A DNA stretch of 64,000 nt from Chachezhania antarctica (GCF_003646465.1 NZ_QZEX01000002.1:1-64000), one strand, 5' to 3'. Shown: positions 44,256-55,508, numbered from the stretch's first letter. Program-made: numbers and translations. Notes: generated by a model not told the origin, from the letters alone.

Positions 44256-45398
44256 TCAGCCCCGAAGGACTGCCGCAGCCCGCGTATAGCCGCCGCTCGC
44301 CCCGTCGACGAAATGGACGTGATCGTCCCGCATCACGGCCGGCACGATGCAGGTCATCATCGCCTCCGCCTGCTCGTGAATCCCGTACCGGGCGACACCT
44401 GCCCTGGCCGCAAGTTCCAGCCGCGACCGAAGCGCCGCAAGCGTCGCGGCATCCAGGTCCAGCGTCATCTTCAGACCGTCGTCGAACTTGCGGAAGTCGG
44501 CATTGGCCGAAACCGTCCGCGCATAATGCGTGGGATCGAACGATCCCAGCTTCAGCTTGGTCCGGAACAGGGCGAAGCTGAACAGCGTCTCGGCCAGCAC
44601 CTTGCGGAACGCGGCCCCGAAGCCGCCCGTGCCCCGGGTCGCGTGGGCCTCCAGCCGCGCGCCGGGCGGCGGCCAGGATGTCCCGGGCCCATCGACCGGC
44701 ACCGGATGCCCGCCCCGCGCCACGTCGCGGGTCAGCCCCACCAGATCGCGCACCAGGTCCGAGAACCCGGCACCACCCCCCGCGGGCAGGACGACAAGCG
44801 ACACGATGGTCCCGTTCTGCGCGCGGATATGCGACCAGCGGCACGACAGCCCGGTCAGATCGGGCGGCTCCGACGTTGCCGGGGCGTCCAGCGCGAAGGC
44901 GCCGGTCTTCATCTGTTCCTCGGCCCAGGCCATGCCCCCGCCCGAGAACATCGCGTAGTCCACACCGCTGGCCACGGCGTAGCGCGCGACCTGCAGGCTG
45001 TGCCCGGCCGCGCGGATCTCGGCCACGCTTACCAAGGCCACGCGCAGCGTCAGGTCGAACTCTTCGAGTGCCCAGGCCTGGACCGCGACCAGCGCCGCTT
45101 CCGCCGCCGCGCGCCTGTCCGGCGGCACTGCAAAGCCAGCGCCGTCACCGCCGAACACGAAGGGAAAGGCCAGCGACCCATGCGCGTTCACCTGGGCCGA
45201 GATCACGGCCGCGCCGACCATGTTCACGGTCTTGTAGCGCCCGGCCTCGATCGCCGCGGTGGAATTCTCGATATCGGCAAGGCCAAGAACCCAGTCGTCG
45301 GGCAAGGCCACGTAGGCCGCCGGATCCGCCAGCGAGTCGAAATCCGAAACCTTCGGGACCCGGTCATAAAATCCCGTTTCCTCATCCGTCTCTGCCAT
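44256..45398 (-). CDS. DUF3095 family protein (nucleotidyl-cyclase-related)
   Basis: A 380-residue DUF3095 protein. The N-terminal GFYDRVPKVSDFDSLADPAA and WVLGLADIENSTAAIEAGRY are diagnostic; the latter resembles the metal-binding start of class III cyclases. VFGGDGAGFAVPP, VARYAVASGVDYAMFSGGGM and a C-terminal ADFRKFDDGLKMTLDLDAAT also fit the family. Members are often annotated as adenylate cyclase-like, but activity is unproven. The gene is alone and divergent from the aminotransferase (about 200-bp gap). Confidence 0.87.
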   Translation of the reverse strand: MAETDEETGFYDRVPKVSDFDSLADPAAYVALPDDWVLGLADIENSTAAIEAGRYKTVNMVGAAVISAQVNAHGSLAFPFVFGGDGAGFAVPPDRRAAAEAALVAVQAWALEEFDLTLRVALVSVAEIRAAGHSLQVARYAVASGVDYAMFSGGGMAWAEEQMKTGAFALDAPATSEPPDLTGLSCRWSHIRAQNGTIVSLVVLPAGGGAGFSDLVRDLVGLTRDVARGGHPVPVDGPGTSWPPPGARLEAHATRGTGGFGAAFRKVLAETLFSFALFRTKLKLGSFDPTHYARTVSANADFRKFDDGLKMTLDLDAATLAALRSRLELAARAGVARYGIHEQAEAMMTCIVPAVMRDDHVHFVDGASGGYTRAAAVLRG

Positions 45399-45597
45399 AA
45401 CCGGGTTCCTTTCGCGTGCAACATGGTCTTCTCCGACTTGGACCCTGCCCCGGTCCCGTCAAGCGCACCATTGCCCACGGCGCGCCGGCGGTCACGCACT
45501 TCCGCGTGATGGCCTGGCCCGGACTGCCGCCGCGTTCCCGCGTCCGCGGGCGAATGGTCCGGTTGACAATCCCGGCCCCGTTACCCGATCTGGCGCC

Positions 45598-46788
45598 ATG
45601 AAACTTTCCTCTCGTATCCAGTCCCTCTCCGGCAATGCGTCCGGAGCGTGGGACCTTTTCTTCCGTGCCCGTACCCTGATCCAGGAGGGCGAACCGGTCG
45701 TCGAACTGACGGTCGGAGAACATGATGAACGCACCGATCCGGCGATCCTCGACGCGATGTATGCCTCGGCCGAAGGTGGCCATACCGGCTATGCCGCGCT
45801 GCCCGGCACGGATTCCCTGCGGGAAACGGTCGCCGCCCGGGTGCAGCGCCAGACCGGCGTGCCCGCGACGCTGGAAAACGTGCTGATCACCGCCGGTGGC
45901 CAGTTCGCCCTGTTCGCGGCCCATCACGCCGCGCTCGACCAAGGCGATACCGGCCTGATCATCGAGCCGCATTACGCCACCTATCCCGGCGTGATCCTGT
46001 CGCTGGGCGCGAATCCGCATATCGTCGCCGCCCGCCCCGAAGACGCGTTCCAGCCGCGCATTCCGGATCTCAAGGCCGGGATCGAAGCCGCGGCGGCCGC
46101 GGGCAGCCGGGCCAAGTCGCTGCTGATCAACTCGCCCAACAATCCCACGGGCACTGTCTACGATACCGAAACCATGGACGATCTGGCGGCGTTCTGCCGG
46201 GACGAGGATCTGTGGATGATCTCGGACGAGGTCTACGACACGCAGGTCTGGCAGGGCACGCATGTATCGCCCCGCGCGCTGCCAGGGATGGCGGAGCGGA
46301 CGATCGTCGTGGGCTCGGTCTCGAAATCCCACGCGATGACGGGGTCGCGCTGCGGCTGGGTCGTAGGCCCTGCCGACGCCATCGCGCATATGGGCGAGCT
46401 GACGACGCACACCACCTACGGCGTTCCGGGCTTCGTGCAGGACGCCGCCGAATTCGCGCTGAACATGGGGCCAGAGGCCGAGGCACGCGTCGCCGAACCG
46501 TTCCGCCGTCGCCGTGACCTGGCGCTGAAGGTGCTGGCAAAGCAGAACACCGTCACGGCGATCCCGCCGCTGGGGGCGATGTACGTGATGCTGGATATCC
46601 GGGCCACGGGCCTGTCGGGGGCGGAATTCGCTCACCGTCTGCTCGACCGTCACCGGATCGCCGTGATGCCCGGCGAAAGCTTCGGAGAGGCCGCGGCCGG
46701 CCACATCCGCGTTGCGCTGACGGTGGCCGACGACGTGCTGGAAGGCGCGCTTGAAACGCTGTGCGCCTTCGCGGCCGATCCGTCCTGA
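45598..46788 (+). CDS. Class I/II PLP-dependent aminotransferase
   Basis: A 396-residue fold-type I aminotransferase. The PLP Lys is in VVGSVSKSHAMTGSRCGWVV. Other cofactor residues are in ITAGGQFALFAAHHAALD, SPNNPTGTVY and WMISDEVYDTQVW. It resembles AspC/AruH-type enzymes (aspartate, aromatic or arginine:pyruvate transaminases), but the amino donor cannot be read from sequence. It stands alone and converges with the DUF6232-like gene 18 bp away. Confidence 0.9.
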   Translation: MKLSSRIQSLSGNASGAWDLFFRARTLIQEGEPVVELTVGEHDERTDPAILDAMYASAEGGHTGYAALPGTDSLRETVAARVQRQTGVPATLENVLITAGGQFALFAAHHAALDQGDTGLIIEPHYATYPGVILSLGANPHIVAARPEDAFQPRIPDLKAGIEAAAAAGSRAKSLLINSPNNPTGTVYDTETMDDLAAFCRDEDLWMISDEVYDTQVWQGTHVSPRALPGMAERTIVVGSVSKSHAMTGSRCGWVVGPADAIAHMGELTTHTTYGVPGFVQDAAEFALNMGPEAEARVAEPFRRRRDLALKVLAKQNTVTAIPPLGAMYVMLDIRATGLSGAEFAHRLLDRHRIAVMPGESFGEAAAGHIRVALTVADDVLEGALETLCAFAADPS

Positions 46789-46806
46789 TAGAACAGGGTT
46801 CGCCGG

Positions 46807-47217
46807 TTAAACGGCGGCCCCTTTCGCCCCGTCGATGGCGGCTTTGGCGGCTTCCAGTTCGTTCGGGTCGCGGCCGATATGGGCCTTGTGCTCACCCGCC
46901 TTGGTTTCCATCACCAGCTGATAGGGCCGCATGATCACCTTGCTGGCGACGATCAACGTCATGATCACGATCCCCAAGAGGATCCCAAGATCGGCGGCCG
47001 GGTCAAGCAGGTTCTGTGTACTGTCGAAAACGGTCATCGTGTGCAGCGCGGTCAGCACCAGCAGGACACAAAGCACGACGGTCCAGACGATCTCGAACCG
47101 CTTCCGCGCGACCGAGACAGTGGCGACATCGGCCAGCGGCGTTTCATACCCGTCCATGACGACGGAGGTCGCCGTTACCGTGATTCCGCCCGTGCTGTAG
47201 ATCGGCTGTTCGCTCAT
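46807..47217 (-). CDS. Small two-span membrane protein, DUF6232-like
   Basis: A 136-residue protein with an N-terminal beta region (YSTGGITVTATSVVMDGYET, LADVATVSVARKR), two hydrophobic spans (IVWTVVLCVLLVLTALHTM and LGILLGIVIMTLIVASKVI) and a polar tail. This layout, a small PH-like domain around two membrane helices, resembles DUF6232. I chose ATG 47217, which has GGGAGA upstream; the frame runs to 47337. It lies 195 bp after sufS and is probably not part of the suf operon. Function unknown. Confidence 0.75.
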   Translation of the reverse strand: MSEQPIYSTGGITVTATSVVMDGYETPLADVATVSVARKRFEIVWTVVLCVLLVLTALHTMTVFDSTQNLLDPAADLGILLGIVIMTLIVASKVIMRPYQLVMETKAGEHKAHIGRDPNELEAAKAAIDGAKGAAV

Positions 47218-47412
47218 GTTCTGTCTCCCCGCGCAAGCGGTCCTGTTATTGCCAAGGTCGTGCAGGGTCAAAAACCCGTGCCGTCGGGAAGACCGTAACA
47301 GCCCGGACCGGCAATGCGCACCCTTTCCGCCCGCCAAATGACAGGTTTTTGCGGGCCGCGTGTCCGGAAAGCCGCTGCGAAAGGCGCGGCTTGACCCCCG
47401 AACGGTCAGGCG

Positions 47413-48630
47413 TCAGGCAAACAGATCGTGCGCCAGTTCCAGCGCGTCGATCAGGCGGTCGACCTCGGCTTTGGTGTTGTACATGCCAAAGGAGGCGCGG
47501 CAGGTGGCCGTCAGGCCAAGATGGTCCATCAGCGGACCCGCGCAATGATGGCCCGCGCGGACGGCGACGCCCTTCTTGTCGAGGATCGTCGACAGGTCAT
47601 GGGCATGGGCGCCTTCCATGGTGAACGAAAAGATCGCCCCCTTGCCCGGCGCCTTGCCCTGCACCTGCAACCAGTTCAGACCGTCCAGCCGCGACGAGGC
47701 ATAGACGGCAAGCCCGGCTTCGTGCGCGGCGATCCTGTCCATGCCGATGTCCATCACGTAATCCAGCGCAGCGCCCAGCCCGATGATCTGGACGATACCC
47801 GGGGTGCCCGCTTCGAACTTCATCGGCGGGTCATTGTACAGAACGGTGTCCTTGTGGACCTCGCGGATCATGTCGCCGCCGCCGTGGAAGGGGCGCATTT
47901 CGGCCATGCGGTCCGACCGGATCCAGATCGCGCCCGAACCCGACGGCCCGTAGATCTTGTGCCCCGTGATCGCGTAGAAATCGACGCCCAGGTCGTCGAT
48001 GCTGACGGGCATGTGTACCGCGGATTGCGAGCCATCTACGAGCACCGGCACGCCGGCGGCACGTGCACCTTCGGCAATCGCCTTGATGTCGGTCACCGTG
48101 CCCAGCACGTTCGACATGTGCGTGATGGCCACCAGTTTCGTTTTCGGCCCGATGGCATCGATCACCTTCTGCGGATCGAGCGAGCCGTCCGCTTCGGTAT
48201 CCACCCATTTCAGCACCACCCCCTGCCGTTCCCGCAGGAAGTGCCAGGGCACGATGTTGGCGTGGTGCTCCATCACCGACAGCACGATCTCGTCGCCGGC
48301 CTCCATGCGGGGCATGGCCCAGCCGTAGGCCACAAGGTTGATGCCTTCGGTGGTGCCGGAGTTCAGGACGATCTCGTCCTCGTTCGCGACACCAAGGAAA
48401 CGGGCGATCTTGCCGCGCACCGCTTCGTAATTGTCGGTCGCAAGGTTGGAAAGGTAGTGCAAGCCACGGTGAACGTTGGAATATTCGTGTGAATAGGCAC
48501 GCGTGATCGCGTCGATCACCACCTGGGGCTTCTGGGCCGAGGCGCCGTTGTCGAGATACGTCAGCGGCTTGCCGTTCACCTCGCGCGACAGGATCGGGAA
48601 GTCGACGCGGATCTGTTCGACGTCATACAT
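47413..48630 (-). CDS. sufS: SufS cysteine desulfurase (group II)
   Basis: A 405-residue PLP enzyme supplying sulfur for Fe-S cluster assembly. It has the PLP Lys in FYAITGHKIYGPSGSGAIWI and the group II active-site Cys in AVRAGHHCAGPLMDHLGLTA. The N-terminus IRVDFPILSREVNGKPLTYL, then DNGASAQKP, matches the family. It is the last gene of the suf operon and overlaps the second YIP1-like gene by 8 bp. A second desulfurase of the other group is encoded at the start of the operon. Confidence 0.96.
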   Translation of the reverse strand: MYDVEQIRVDFPILSREVNGKPLTYLDNGASAQKPQVVIDAITRAYSHEYSNVHRGLHYLSNLATDNYEAVRGKIARFLGVANEDEIVLNSGTTEGINLVAYGWAMPRMEAGDEIVLSVMEHHANIVPWHFLRERQGVVLKWVDTEADGSLDPQKVIDAIGPKTKLVAITHMSNVLGTVTDIKAIAEGARAAGVPVLVDGSQSAVHMPVSIDDLGVDFYAITGHKIYGPSGSGAIWIRSDRMAEMRPFHGGGDMIREVHKDTVLYNDPPMKFEAGTPGIVQIIGLGAALDYVMDIGMDRIAAHEAGLAVYASSRLDGLNWLQVQGKAPGKGAIFSFTMEGAHAHDLSTILDKKGVAVRAGHHCAGPLMDHLGLTATCRASFGMYNTKAEVDRLIDALELAHDLFA

Positions 48631-49213
48631 TTGCGGTCTCCACGCCGGGGAAGCCCAGCATTGTCAGCAGGATCGACATCGCAACCACCAGCGCCAGCCC
48701 GGCGGCAACAAGCGCCAGCGCGGCGCGGCCAAGGGAATAGAACCGATGCGCGACATTGATGAAATGAAGGCCCACATAAAGGCCGTAGACACCCGCCGCG
48801 ACACCGAAGACCCCGGATATCAGGGGAGACACCATGAGCAGCACCGTCGCCACCACCTGCACGCACACACGCAGCACCTGCAGCCAGACGAGGGCGCAGA
48901 GGATGTCTTCGAACGATCCCTGCCCGCCCAGAAGCCGGCCGGTCCACCAGACCATCCACGACGCCACCGTCAGGAAGCCCGCGACGACGCCCATGTAGAC
49001 GAGCGGGTTGGCCAGTATGCCCGGCAGGGGCCACGGTCCGGGTATCAGGATATTGGACAGGACCAGCAGCGCGGTGTTCAGCGCCGCCATCAGAAGAAGG
49101 CCCGTCCAAAGCGCCTCGCGCCCGGGCTTCAGGCGCATCACCTCTTCCGCGCCATCGGCCGGATTGGTGATCGAGGTCCAGACAAGCTGCCGAAATTCCA
49201 CGCTCGTGATCAC
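48623..49213 (-). CDS. YIP1-family membrane protein, second of a pair
   Basis: A 196-residue protein with a short N-terminal amphipathic part (VEFRQLVWTSITNPADGAEE, then VMRLKPGREALW) and about five membrane segments, the usual Yip1-domain layout. GTG 49213 overlaps the upstream YIP1-like stop (GTGA), which fixes the start, and its end overlaps sufS by 8 bp. It is thus embedded in the suf operon. The bacterial Yip1 role is unknown; it may be a membrane partner of Fe-S assembly or merely coregulated. Confidence 0.82.
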   Translation of the reverse strand: MITSVEFRQLVWTSITNPADGAEEVMRLKPGREALWTGLLLMAALNTALLVLSNILIPGPWPLPGILANPLVYMGVVAGFLTVASWMVWWTGRLLGGQGSFEDILCALVWLQVLRVCVQVVATVLLMVSPLISGVFGVAAGVYGLYVGLHFINVAHRFYSLGRAALALVAAGLALVVAMSILLTMLGFPGVETANV

Positions 49214-49701
49214 GCCGCCGCCTCCGCCCGCTCTGCCTGCCTGAGCCCTGCAAACCAGAACCAGGCGAAAACGGCAAGCCATGCGGCGCCCACGATCTGC
49301 AATGCCGGGCTGGGCCCGATGAAGCCCGCGACAAGGCCGTTCAGCAGGACCAGCGGGCTGGAGGCCAGCAGCGCCCAGAAAAGCGCGACGCGCGCGCCGT
49401 AGAAATCCCCACGGCCGCCGAAGATACGCGCGATCAGATGGCTGATCGCGGCAACAAGATAGAAGAACAGCGGCGCGATGAAGAGCCAGCCCAGAAGACT
49501 GCCCCCCAGAAGCGCGTTCAGTTCCTGACCTGTCAGGTGCGCGACACGGGCCAGCCGCGGCAGTTGCGCCACGAAGATCAGGGCACAGGCGCTCATCAGA
49601 ATGACCAGCGCCCGCGCCTCGTTCTCACCGGCTTGCAGCAGACGTCGCACGACCGCGCCCGGCCCACGATAGGTGGCCGCGATATCGCGCGTGACACTCA
49701 T
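49210..49701 (-). CDS. YIP1-family membrane protein, first of a pair
   Basis: A 163-residue protein with a basic N-terminus (SVTRDIAATYRGPGAVVRRL) and four to five hydrophobic segments (LVILMSACALIFVAQLPRL, GWLFIAPLFFYLVAAISHLI, ALFWALLASSPLVLLNGLV, IVGAAWLAVFAWFWFAGL). It starts one base before the sufD stop and overlaps the next YIP1-like gene by four bases. The ATG 49701 is chosen because the longer frame lies in sufD. The two genes are dissimilar enough to be old duplicates or separate family members. Function unknown. Confidence 0.82.
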   Translation of the reverse strand: MSVTRDIAATYRGPGAVVRRLLQAGENEARALVILMSACALIFVAQLPRLARVAHLTGQELNALLGGSLLGWLFIAPLFFYLVAAISHLIARIFGGRGDFYGARVALFWALLASSPLVLLNGLVAGFIGPSPALQIVGAAWLAVFAWFWFAGLRQAERAEAAA

Positions 49702-49702
49702 C

Positions 49703-50994
49703 TTACCGCCGCCGGGCCAGCCAGGATTCGATACGGGCCAGGATCTCTTCACCCAGGTCGCGATCCTCGATCTCGTCGATGGCCTCGCCAAGGAAGGCCA
49801 GCGTCAGAAGATCCGTCGCCTCGCGGTGCGGAACGCCGCGCGCGCGCATGTAGAACAGCGCCGTCTCGTCGATCGCGCCCGAGGTCGAACCGTGGGAGCA
49901 CGCCACGTCGTCGGCGTAGATTTCCAGCTCGGGCTTGGCAAGAAACTGGCTGTCCCCGTCCAGCAGAAGCGATTGGCTTTTCTGGTAGCCATCGGTCTTC
50001 TGCGCGCCGGCCTTCACAAGGATCTTGCCCTGAAAGACGCCGACGGCGCCGTTGCGCAGCACCTTCTTGAACACCTGACGGCTTTCGCAGTTCTCGGCAT
50101 TGTGGGTGATGAAAACGGTGTCGTCGTGGTGGAATTCGCCACCATTCGCCCCGTCGCCCACGCAGGCGCCCGCGATGTGCACCACGGCATCGTCGCCCGT
50201 CAGTTCGACAATCGCCTCGTTCCGCGTCAGACGGCCATTGGCGGTCATGGTGAAGCTTTTCAGCACAGATTCGCGGCCCAGCCGGGCAAAGATGTGCGTC
50301 ACCGCGCGGCGGTCGTGGTCGCGTCCCTGCGCCCGCACGTGATGCAGCGTACCGCCATCGGCGATGTCGATCTCCATCACCTTGTTGAGCCGCGCGGCCG
50401 CCGGGCCGTTTTCCAGCACCGTCAGCGCCGCACCGGATTCGACGCGCAGGACGTGGTGCAGCACCGCGTCCGAGGTGTCGGACTGGTGACGGTAGATCAG
50501 GCTGACCGGCTTCGACGGCTTGCCCGTCACCCGGATCAGCACGCCATCGGTGGCCGCCGCCGTGTTCAGCGCGGCCAGCGGCCGGTCGACAGGGTCCTGC
50601 CCGCGTTCTTCCAGCGTGCCATAGAGATCGCGTGCCCAATGGATGTCGGCGCCCTGCTCGGCCGCCAGCATCCCGATCTCGATCCCTTCCATCGAAAGGT
50701 CGTCGGACGCATCGGCATCGAAGACACCATCGACGAAGACGATCTTCAGCCGGTCCCGCTCACCAAAGATCGGGCCTTCGTCATGGGTGAAGGTCGCGGC
50801 TTTTGGCACTTCGGGGGTGACAAGCGAATCCGGGCGGGTGAATTTCCAGTATTCATCGCGGCGGTCGGGCAGACCCTCCTTGCGCAGACGCGCCAGTGCC
50901 GCCTTCCGCGCCGGGGCCGTCCAGCCACTTTCAGGGATCGTCAGCGCGGCAATCCGCGCTTCGGTCGCTGTCTGTTTCGGGTTTGCCAATGCCA

Positions 50995-50995
<1 letters not shown>
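49703..50995 (-). CDS. sufD: SufD, Fe-S cluster scaffold subunit
   Basis: A 430-residue SufBD-core protein. It shows VDGVFDADASDDLSMEGIEI, a beta-helix core with HHVRAQGRDHDRRAVTHIFA, FQGKILVKAGAQKTDGYQKS, then SLLLDGDSQFLAKPELEIYA, and the C-terminal metal-site region DDVACSHGSTSGAIDETALF. SufD pairs with SufB and the ATPase SufC to assemble Fe-S clusters. The ATG shares one base with the sufC stop. Next in the operon are two YIP1-like genes. Confidence 0.95.
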
Positions 50996-51750
<755 letters not shown>

Positions 51751-51819
51751 GCGTACAATCCTTCCTTCGGACCGGCGAACCGCTGTCGGCCGGTAAATTT
51801 CATCTTTTAATTCAGCCTA

Positions 51820-52158
51820 TTACGACAGCACGACAGCAGTGCCGGACGCCGACACCATCAGCATGCCCTCGCGCACGACCTCGTAATCCAGATCGACACC
51901 GACGATGGCATTGGCCCCCATCTGCCGGGCGTGGTTCTGCATTTCGGCGAGCGCGGTTTCGCGGGCCTCGTTCATCTTGCTTTCGTAGGCGCCCGACCGG
52001 CCGCCGATCACGTCGGTCACGCCGGCCAGGAAATCGCGGAACACGTTGGCACCCATGATCGTCTCGCCCACGACGATGCCCTTGTATTCGGCAATCGAAC
52101 GGCCTTCGATCGAGTTGGTGGTGGTGACGATCATGTCATCCTTGCTCCAGAAGCTCAT
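51820..52158 (-). CDS. YbjQ/UPF0145 family protein
   Basis: A 112-residue YbjQ-family protein with [40 protein letters not shown], a central [20 protein letters not shown] and AMQ-type helix, and [15 protein letters not shown]. Members form beta-propeller-like pentamers or decamers and were once called putative heavy-metal binding; function is unproven. It sits between sufB and sufC on the same strand, an uncommon insertion into the sufBCD set. ATG 52158 is fixed by the conserved N-terminus. Confidence 0.9.
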   Translation of the reverse strand: MSFWSKDDMIVTTTNSIEGRSIAEYKGIVVGETIMGANVFRDFLAGVTDVIGGRSGAYESKMNEARETALAEMQNHARQMGANAIVGVDLDYEVVREGMLMVSASGTAVVLS

Positions 52159-52205
52159 GTCCTGCGTCCCCTCATAGTCGTCCGGATAATCCGTGGCGGA
52201 GGGCC

Positions 52206-53747
52206 TTAGCCCACCGAGCCTTCCAGCGAAATCGCAACCAGCTGCTGGGCTTCCATAGCGAACTCCATCGGCAAGGCCTGCAGCACGTCCTTGCAGAAGC
52301 CGTTGACGACCAGCGCCACCGCTTCCTCTTCGTCCATGCCGCGCGCGCGGCAGTAGAACAGCTGGTCTTCGTCCACCTTCGATGTCGTGGCCTCGTGCTC
52401 GACCCGGGCCGAGTTGTTCTTGACCTCGATATAGGGCACCGTGTGCGCCCCGCAGGTGGACCCGATCAGCAGGCTGTCGCACTGGGTGAAGTTCCGCGCG
52501 TTCGTGGCCTTGGGGTGCATCGACACGAGCCCGCGATAGGTGTTCTGCGCATGGCCGGCGGAAATGCCCTTCGACACGATCCGCGACTTGGTGTTCTTGC
52601 CAAGGTGGATCATCTTCGTGCCGGTATCGGCCTGCTGCCAGTTGTTGGTGATGGCGATGGAATAGAACTCGCCCTGGCTGTCGTCGCCGCGCAGGATGCA
52701 GGACGGGTATTTCCACGTCACGGCCGAGCCGGTTTCGACCTGGGTCCACATCACCTTCGACCGGTCGCCCCGGCAATCGGCGCGCTTGGTGACGAAGTTG
52801 TAGATCCCGCCCTTGCCGTTCTCGTCGCCCGGATACCAGTTCTGGACGGTCGAGTATTTCACCTCGGCGTCTTCTTCGGCGATGATCTCCACCACGGCGG
52901 CGTGCAGTTGCGAGGTATCGCGCTGCGGTGCGGTGCAACCTTCAAGGTAGCTGACGTAGGAGCCCTTGTCGGCGATGATCAGCGTGCGTTCGAACTGGCC
53001 GGTGTTTTCGGCGTTGATCCGGAAGTAGGTCGACAGCTCCATCGGGCAGCGGACGCCCGGCGGCACGTAGACGAAGGAGCCATCCGAGAAGACGGCCGAA
53101 TTCAGCGTGGCGTAGAAGTTGTCGGAAACCGGAACGACGGAGCCGAGGTATTTCTTCACCAGTTCGGGATGTTCGCGGATCGCTTCCGAGATCGAACAGA
53201 AGATGACGCCGGCCTTCTTCAGTTCAGCCTGGAAGGTCGTGCCGACGGAGACGGAGTCGAACACAGCATCCACGGCCACCTTGCGGCCTTCGGCGGGCGC
53301 GTCTTCCGCGCCTTCGACGCCGGCTAGGATCATCTGTTCCTTCAGCGGAATGCCCAGCTTCTCATAGGTGGCCAGAAGCTTTGGATCGACCTCGTCCAGC
53401 GATTTCGGCTTCACCTCCATCGACTTCGGACGGGCGTAGTAAAACTGGTCCTGGAAATCGATCTCCGGGTAGTCGACCATCGCCCAGTCGGGCTCTTTCT
53501 TGGTCAGCCAGCGGGCATAGGCCTCAAGCCGCCAGTCGGTCATCCACTGCGGCTCTTCGTTCTTGGACGAGATCAGGCGGACGATATCTTCGGTCAGGCC
53601 CTTGGGGGCGTAGTCCATCTCGATATCGGTCTGCCAGCCGTACTTGTAGCTGCCGGCCTCGCGGACGGCGTCCACGGTTTCCTGATCGACGCCTTCCTTG
53701 ACGACGGTTTCGGTCGGTCCTGTCTGCTCGGCGGTCTGATCGGCCAT
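52206..53747 (-). CDS. sufB: SufB, Fe-S cluster scaffold
   Basis: A 513-residue SufB. Signatures are [20 protein letters not shown] near the N-terminus, [60 protein letters not shown] and [20 protein letters not shown], with the C-terminal region [20 protein letters not shown]. It is the scaffold on which clusters form with SufC and SufD. It lies 58 bp after the NifS-like desulfurase gene. ATG 53747 is chosen over the longer frame to 53858. Confidence 0.96.
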   Translation of the reverse strand: MADQTAEQTGPTETVVKEGVDQETVDAVREAGSYKYGWQTDIEMDYAPKGLTEDIVRLISSKNEEPQWMTDWRLEAYARWLTKKEPDWAMVDYPEIDFQDQFYYARPKSMEVKPKSLDEVDPKLLATYEKLGIPLKEQMILAGVEGAEDAPAEGRKVAVDAVFDSVSVGTTFQAELKKAGVIFCSISEAIREHPELVKKYLGSVVPVSDNFYATLNSAVFSDGSFVYVPPGVRCPMELSTYFRINAENTGQFERTLIIADKGSYVSYLEGCTAPQRDTSQLHAAVVEIIAEEDAEVKYSTVQNWYPGDENGKGGIYNFVTKRADCRGDRSKVMWTQVETGSAVTWKYPSCILRGDDSQGEFYSIAITNNWQQADTGTKMIHLGKNTKSRIVSKGISAGHAQNTYRGLVSMHPKATNARNFTQCDSLLIGSTCGAHTVPYIEVKNNSARVEHEATTSKVDEDQLFYCRARGMDEEEAVALVVNGFCKDVLQALPMEFAMEAQQLVAISLEGSVG

Positions 53748-53805
53748 GGGGCCCTCCGTCCTTTTCCGGATCGCTCCGGGTGAAGCTTCAAGCACGCGAA
53801 CCCTT

Positions 53806-54939
53806 TCAGGCGACGCGGGCGAAATGTTTCTTGCGCTGTGCGCACCATGCATCGGCAAAGCGCAGCACGTCGTCTTCTTCGGTCTCGGGCCCCAGCGACA
53901 CTCTTATCGCCGAGGCGGCGGTGGCATCGTCGTAGCCCATCGCCCCGAGGACGCGGCTGGCGCGGACCTTGCCGCTGGAACAAGCCGACCCCGCGCTGAT
54001 CGCGAAGCCTGCCAGGTCCATCTGCATCACCTGCGTTTCGGCCTTCCAGCCCGGCGTGGCGATGCAGGATGTATTAGGCATCTGCGCTGCACCATTTCCG
54101 ACAAAAATAGTCTCGTTCCGGCTGGCCACAAGAGCGTTTTCTAGAATATTTCTAATTGCGGCGACGCGCTCCCACACGCCGGTTTCCAGATCCCGCTGCG
54201 CCGCTTCAGCTGCAGCGGCGAAGCCCGCGATTCCAATGACATTTTCCGTGCCGGACCGGCGCCCCATCTCCTGCCCGCCGCCGGTGATGCGCGCGGCAAG
54301 GTCGGTGCCACGCTTCATCACAAGTGCGCCGATCCCCTTGGGGCCGCCCAGCTTGTGGGCCGAGATGATGGCCATGTCGGCCCCGCACCAGTTGAAGGCG
54401 AAGGGCATCTTGCCGAAGCTCTGCGTCGCGTCGGTCAGGCACAGGGTCCCGTCCGGATCCACCGCTTTCAGGTCACGCCAGAGCTGGTCCGTCGGTTGCA
54501 GCACGCCGGTTTCGCTGTTGGCCGACTGGATCGCGACGATGTTGCCCTTGTGGGTGTACCGCGCCATGTCCGGCATCTGCACAAGTCCATCACCGTCCAC
54601 CGGCAGGCGGGGCGCATCGCCCGCATGGGATTCGATGCAGTCATGTTCCACGGCCGAGGCCAGAACCTGCCTGTCGCCCGCTGCACCCGACGGTGCGCGC
54701 CAGCCCATGGCCAGCGCCGTGGCTTCCGTAGCCCCCGAGGTGAAGACGATATCCGCCCCGTCCGCCCCGAAGGCCGCCGAGATCTTCGCCCGGGACTTTT
54801 CGACCAGCGCCCGCGCCGCGCGACCTTCGGCATGAACGGACGACGGATTGCCCGCCACGTCCATCGCCGCGATCATCGCCTCTCGCACTTCCGGCCTGAG
54901 CGGCGCGGTGGCGTTCCAGTCGAGATAGGCGCGTGTCAT
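53806..54939 (-). CDS. NifS/IscS-type cysteine desulfurase (group I)
   Basis: A 377-residue group I cysteine desulfurase. The N-terminus is [20 protein letters not shown], the PLP Lys is in [20 protein letters not shown] and the active-site Cys is on the long loop [20 protein letters not shown]. It provides sulfur for SufB or other acceptors. Its ATG overlaps the iscR stop by four bases. A patch at about 54060-54175 is unusually AT-rich with rare codons and contains a palindrome resembling the IscR site. Operons with both group I and II desulfurases are common in Rhodobacteraceae. Confidence 0.93.
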   Translation of the reverse strand: MTRAYLDWNATAPLRPEVREAMIAAMDVAGNPSSVHAEGRAARALVEKSRAKISAAFGADGADIVFTSGATEATALAMGWRAPSGAAGDRQVLASAVEHDCIESHAGDAPRLPVDGDGLVQMPDMARYTHKGNIVAIQSANSETGVLQPTDQLWRDLKAVDPDGTLCLTDATQSFGKMPFAFNWCGADMAIISAHKLGGPKGIGALVMKRGTDLAARITGGGQEMGRRSGTENVIGIAGFAAAAEAAQRDLETGVWERVAAIRNILENALVASRNETIFVGNGAAQMPNTSCIATPGWKAETQVMQMDLAGFAISAGSACSSGKVRASRVLGAMGYDDATAASAIRVSLGPETEEDDVLRFADAWCAQRKKHFARVA

Positions 54940-55394
54940 TCGTCGACGACCGACAGAAGCGAGGGCACCGCGGGACACGGGACCAGATCGTTGGCCACAA
55001 CGTCCGACAGTCGCGTCTGGTGCAGGAACACGTAGACATGGGCCGACAGCCCTTCCCACAGGCGGTTGGTCAGCGATTGCGCCCGGCTGCCCGATGTCCC
55101 GCCCGAGGCGCCGGCGCCCTTGTGCATCGCGTCGATGTTCTCGTCCACGGCGGCCAGAATGTCGATCACGCGGATTTCCGACGCAGGGCGCGCCAGCTTG
55201 TAGCCCCCGCCCGGCCCGCGCACCGACGCGACAAGATCCGCGCGCCGGAGCTTGACGAACAATTGCTCGAGATAGGGCAGCGACACGTTCTGACGGCCCG
55301 CGATCTCGTTCAGGGTGACAAGCTTGTCGGACTTTTGCAGCGCGATATCGGCCAGCGCGACCATCGCGTAGCGGCCCTTGGTCGAAAGTTTCAC
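54936..55394 (-). CDS. iscR: IscR, Rrf2-family Fe-S-responsive regulator without the three-Cys motif
   Basis: A 152-residue Rrf2 winged-helix regulator. It starts MKLSTKGRYAMVALADIALQ, has the recognition region RQNVSLPYLEQLFVKLRRAD and the wing SVRGPGGGYKLARP. The [2Fe-2S] ligand region of E. coli IscR (three Cys near residues 92-104) is replaced by GAGASGGTSGSR. The only Cys in the protein is residue 140. Rhodobacter IscR is also known to lack the three-Cys motif, so the gene is probably functional with different cluster ligation. It is the first gene of the suf operon and likely acts on the palindrome at 55509-55523. Confidence 0.93.
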   Translation of the reverse strand: MKLSTKGRYAMVALADIALQKSDKLVTLNEIAGRQNVSLPYLEQLFVKLRRADLVASVRGPGGGYKLARPASEIRVIDILAAVDENIDAMHKGAGASGGTSGSRAQSLTNRLWEGLSAHVYVFLHQTRLSDVVANDLVPCPAVPSLLSVVDE

Positions 55395-55508
55395 CGGCAG
55401 ACTCCTTCGCGCTGGCCGCCTGAGGGGGCGAAAACATGATGCATCGTTGACCTTTGCGCCACCACCGCCTAAGTGCTGCTGACGCTGCAGGACGTATCTG
55501 CCCTGCGG

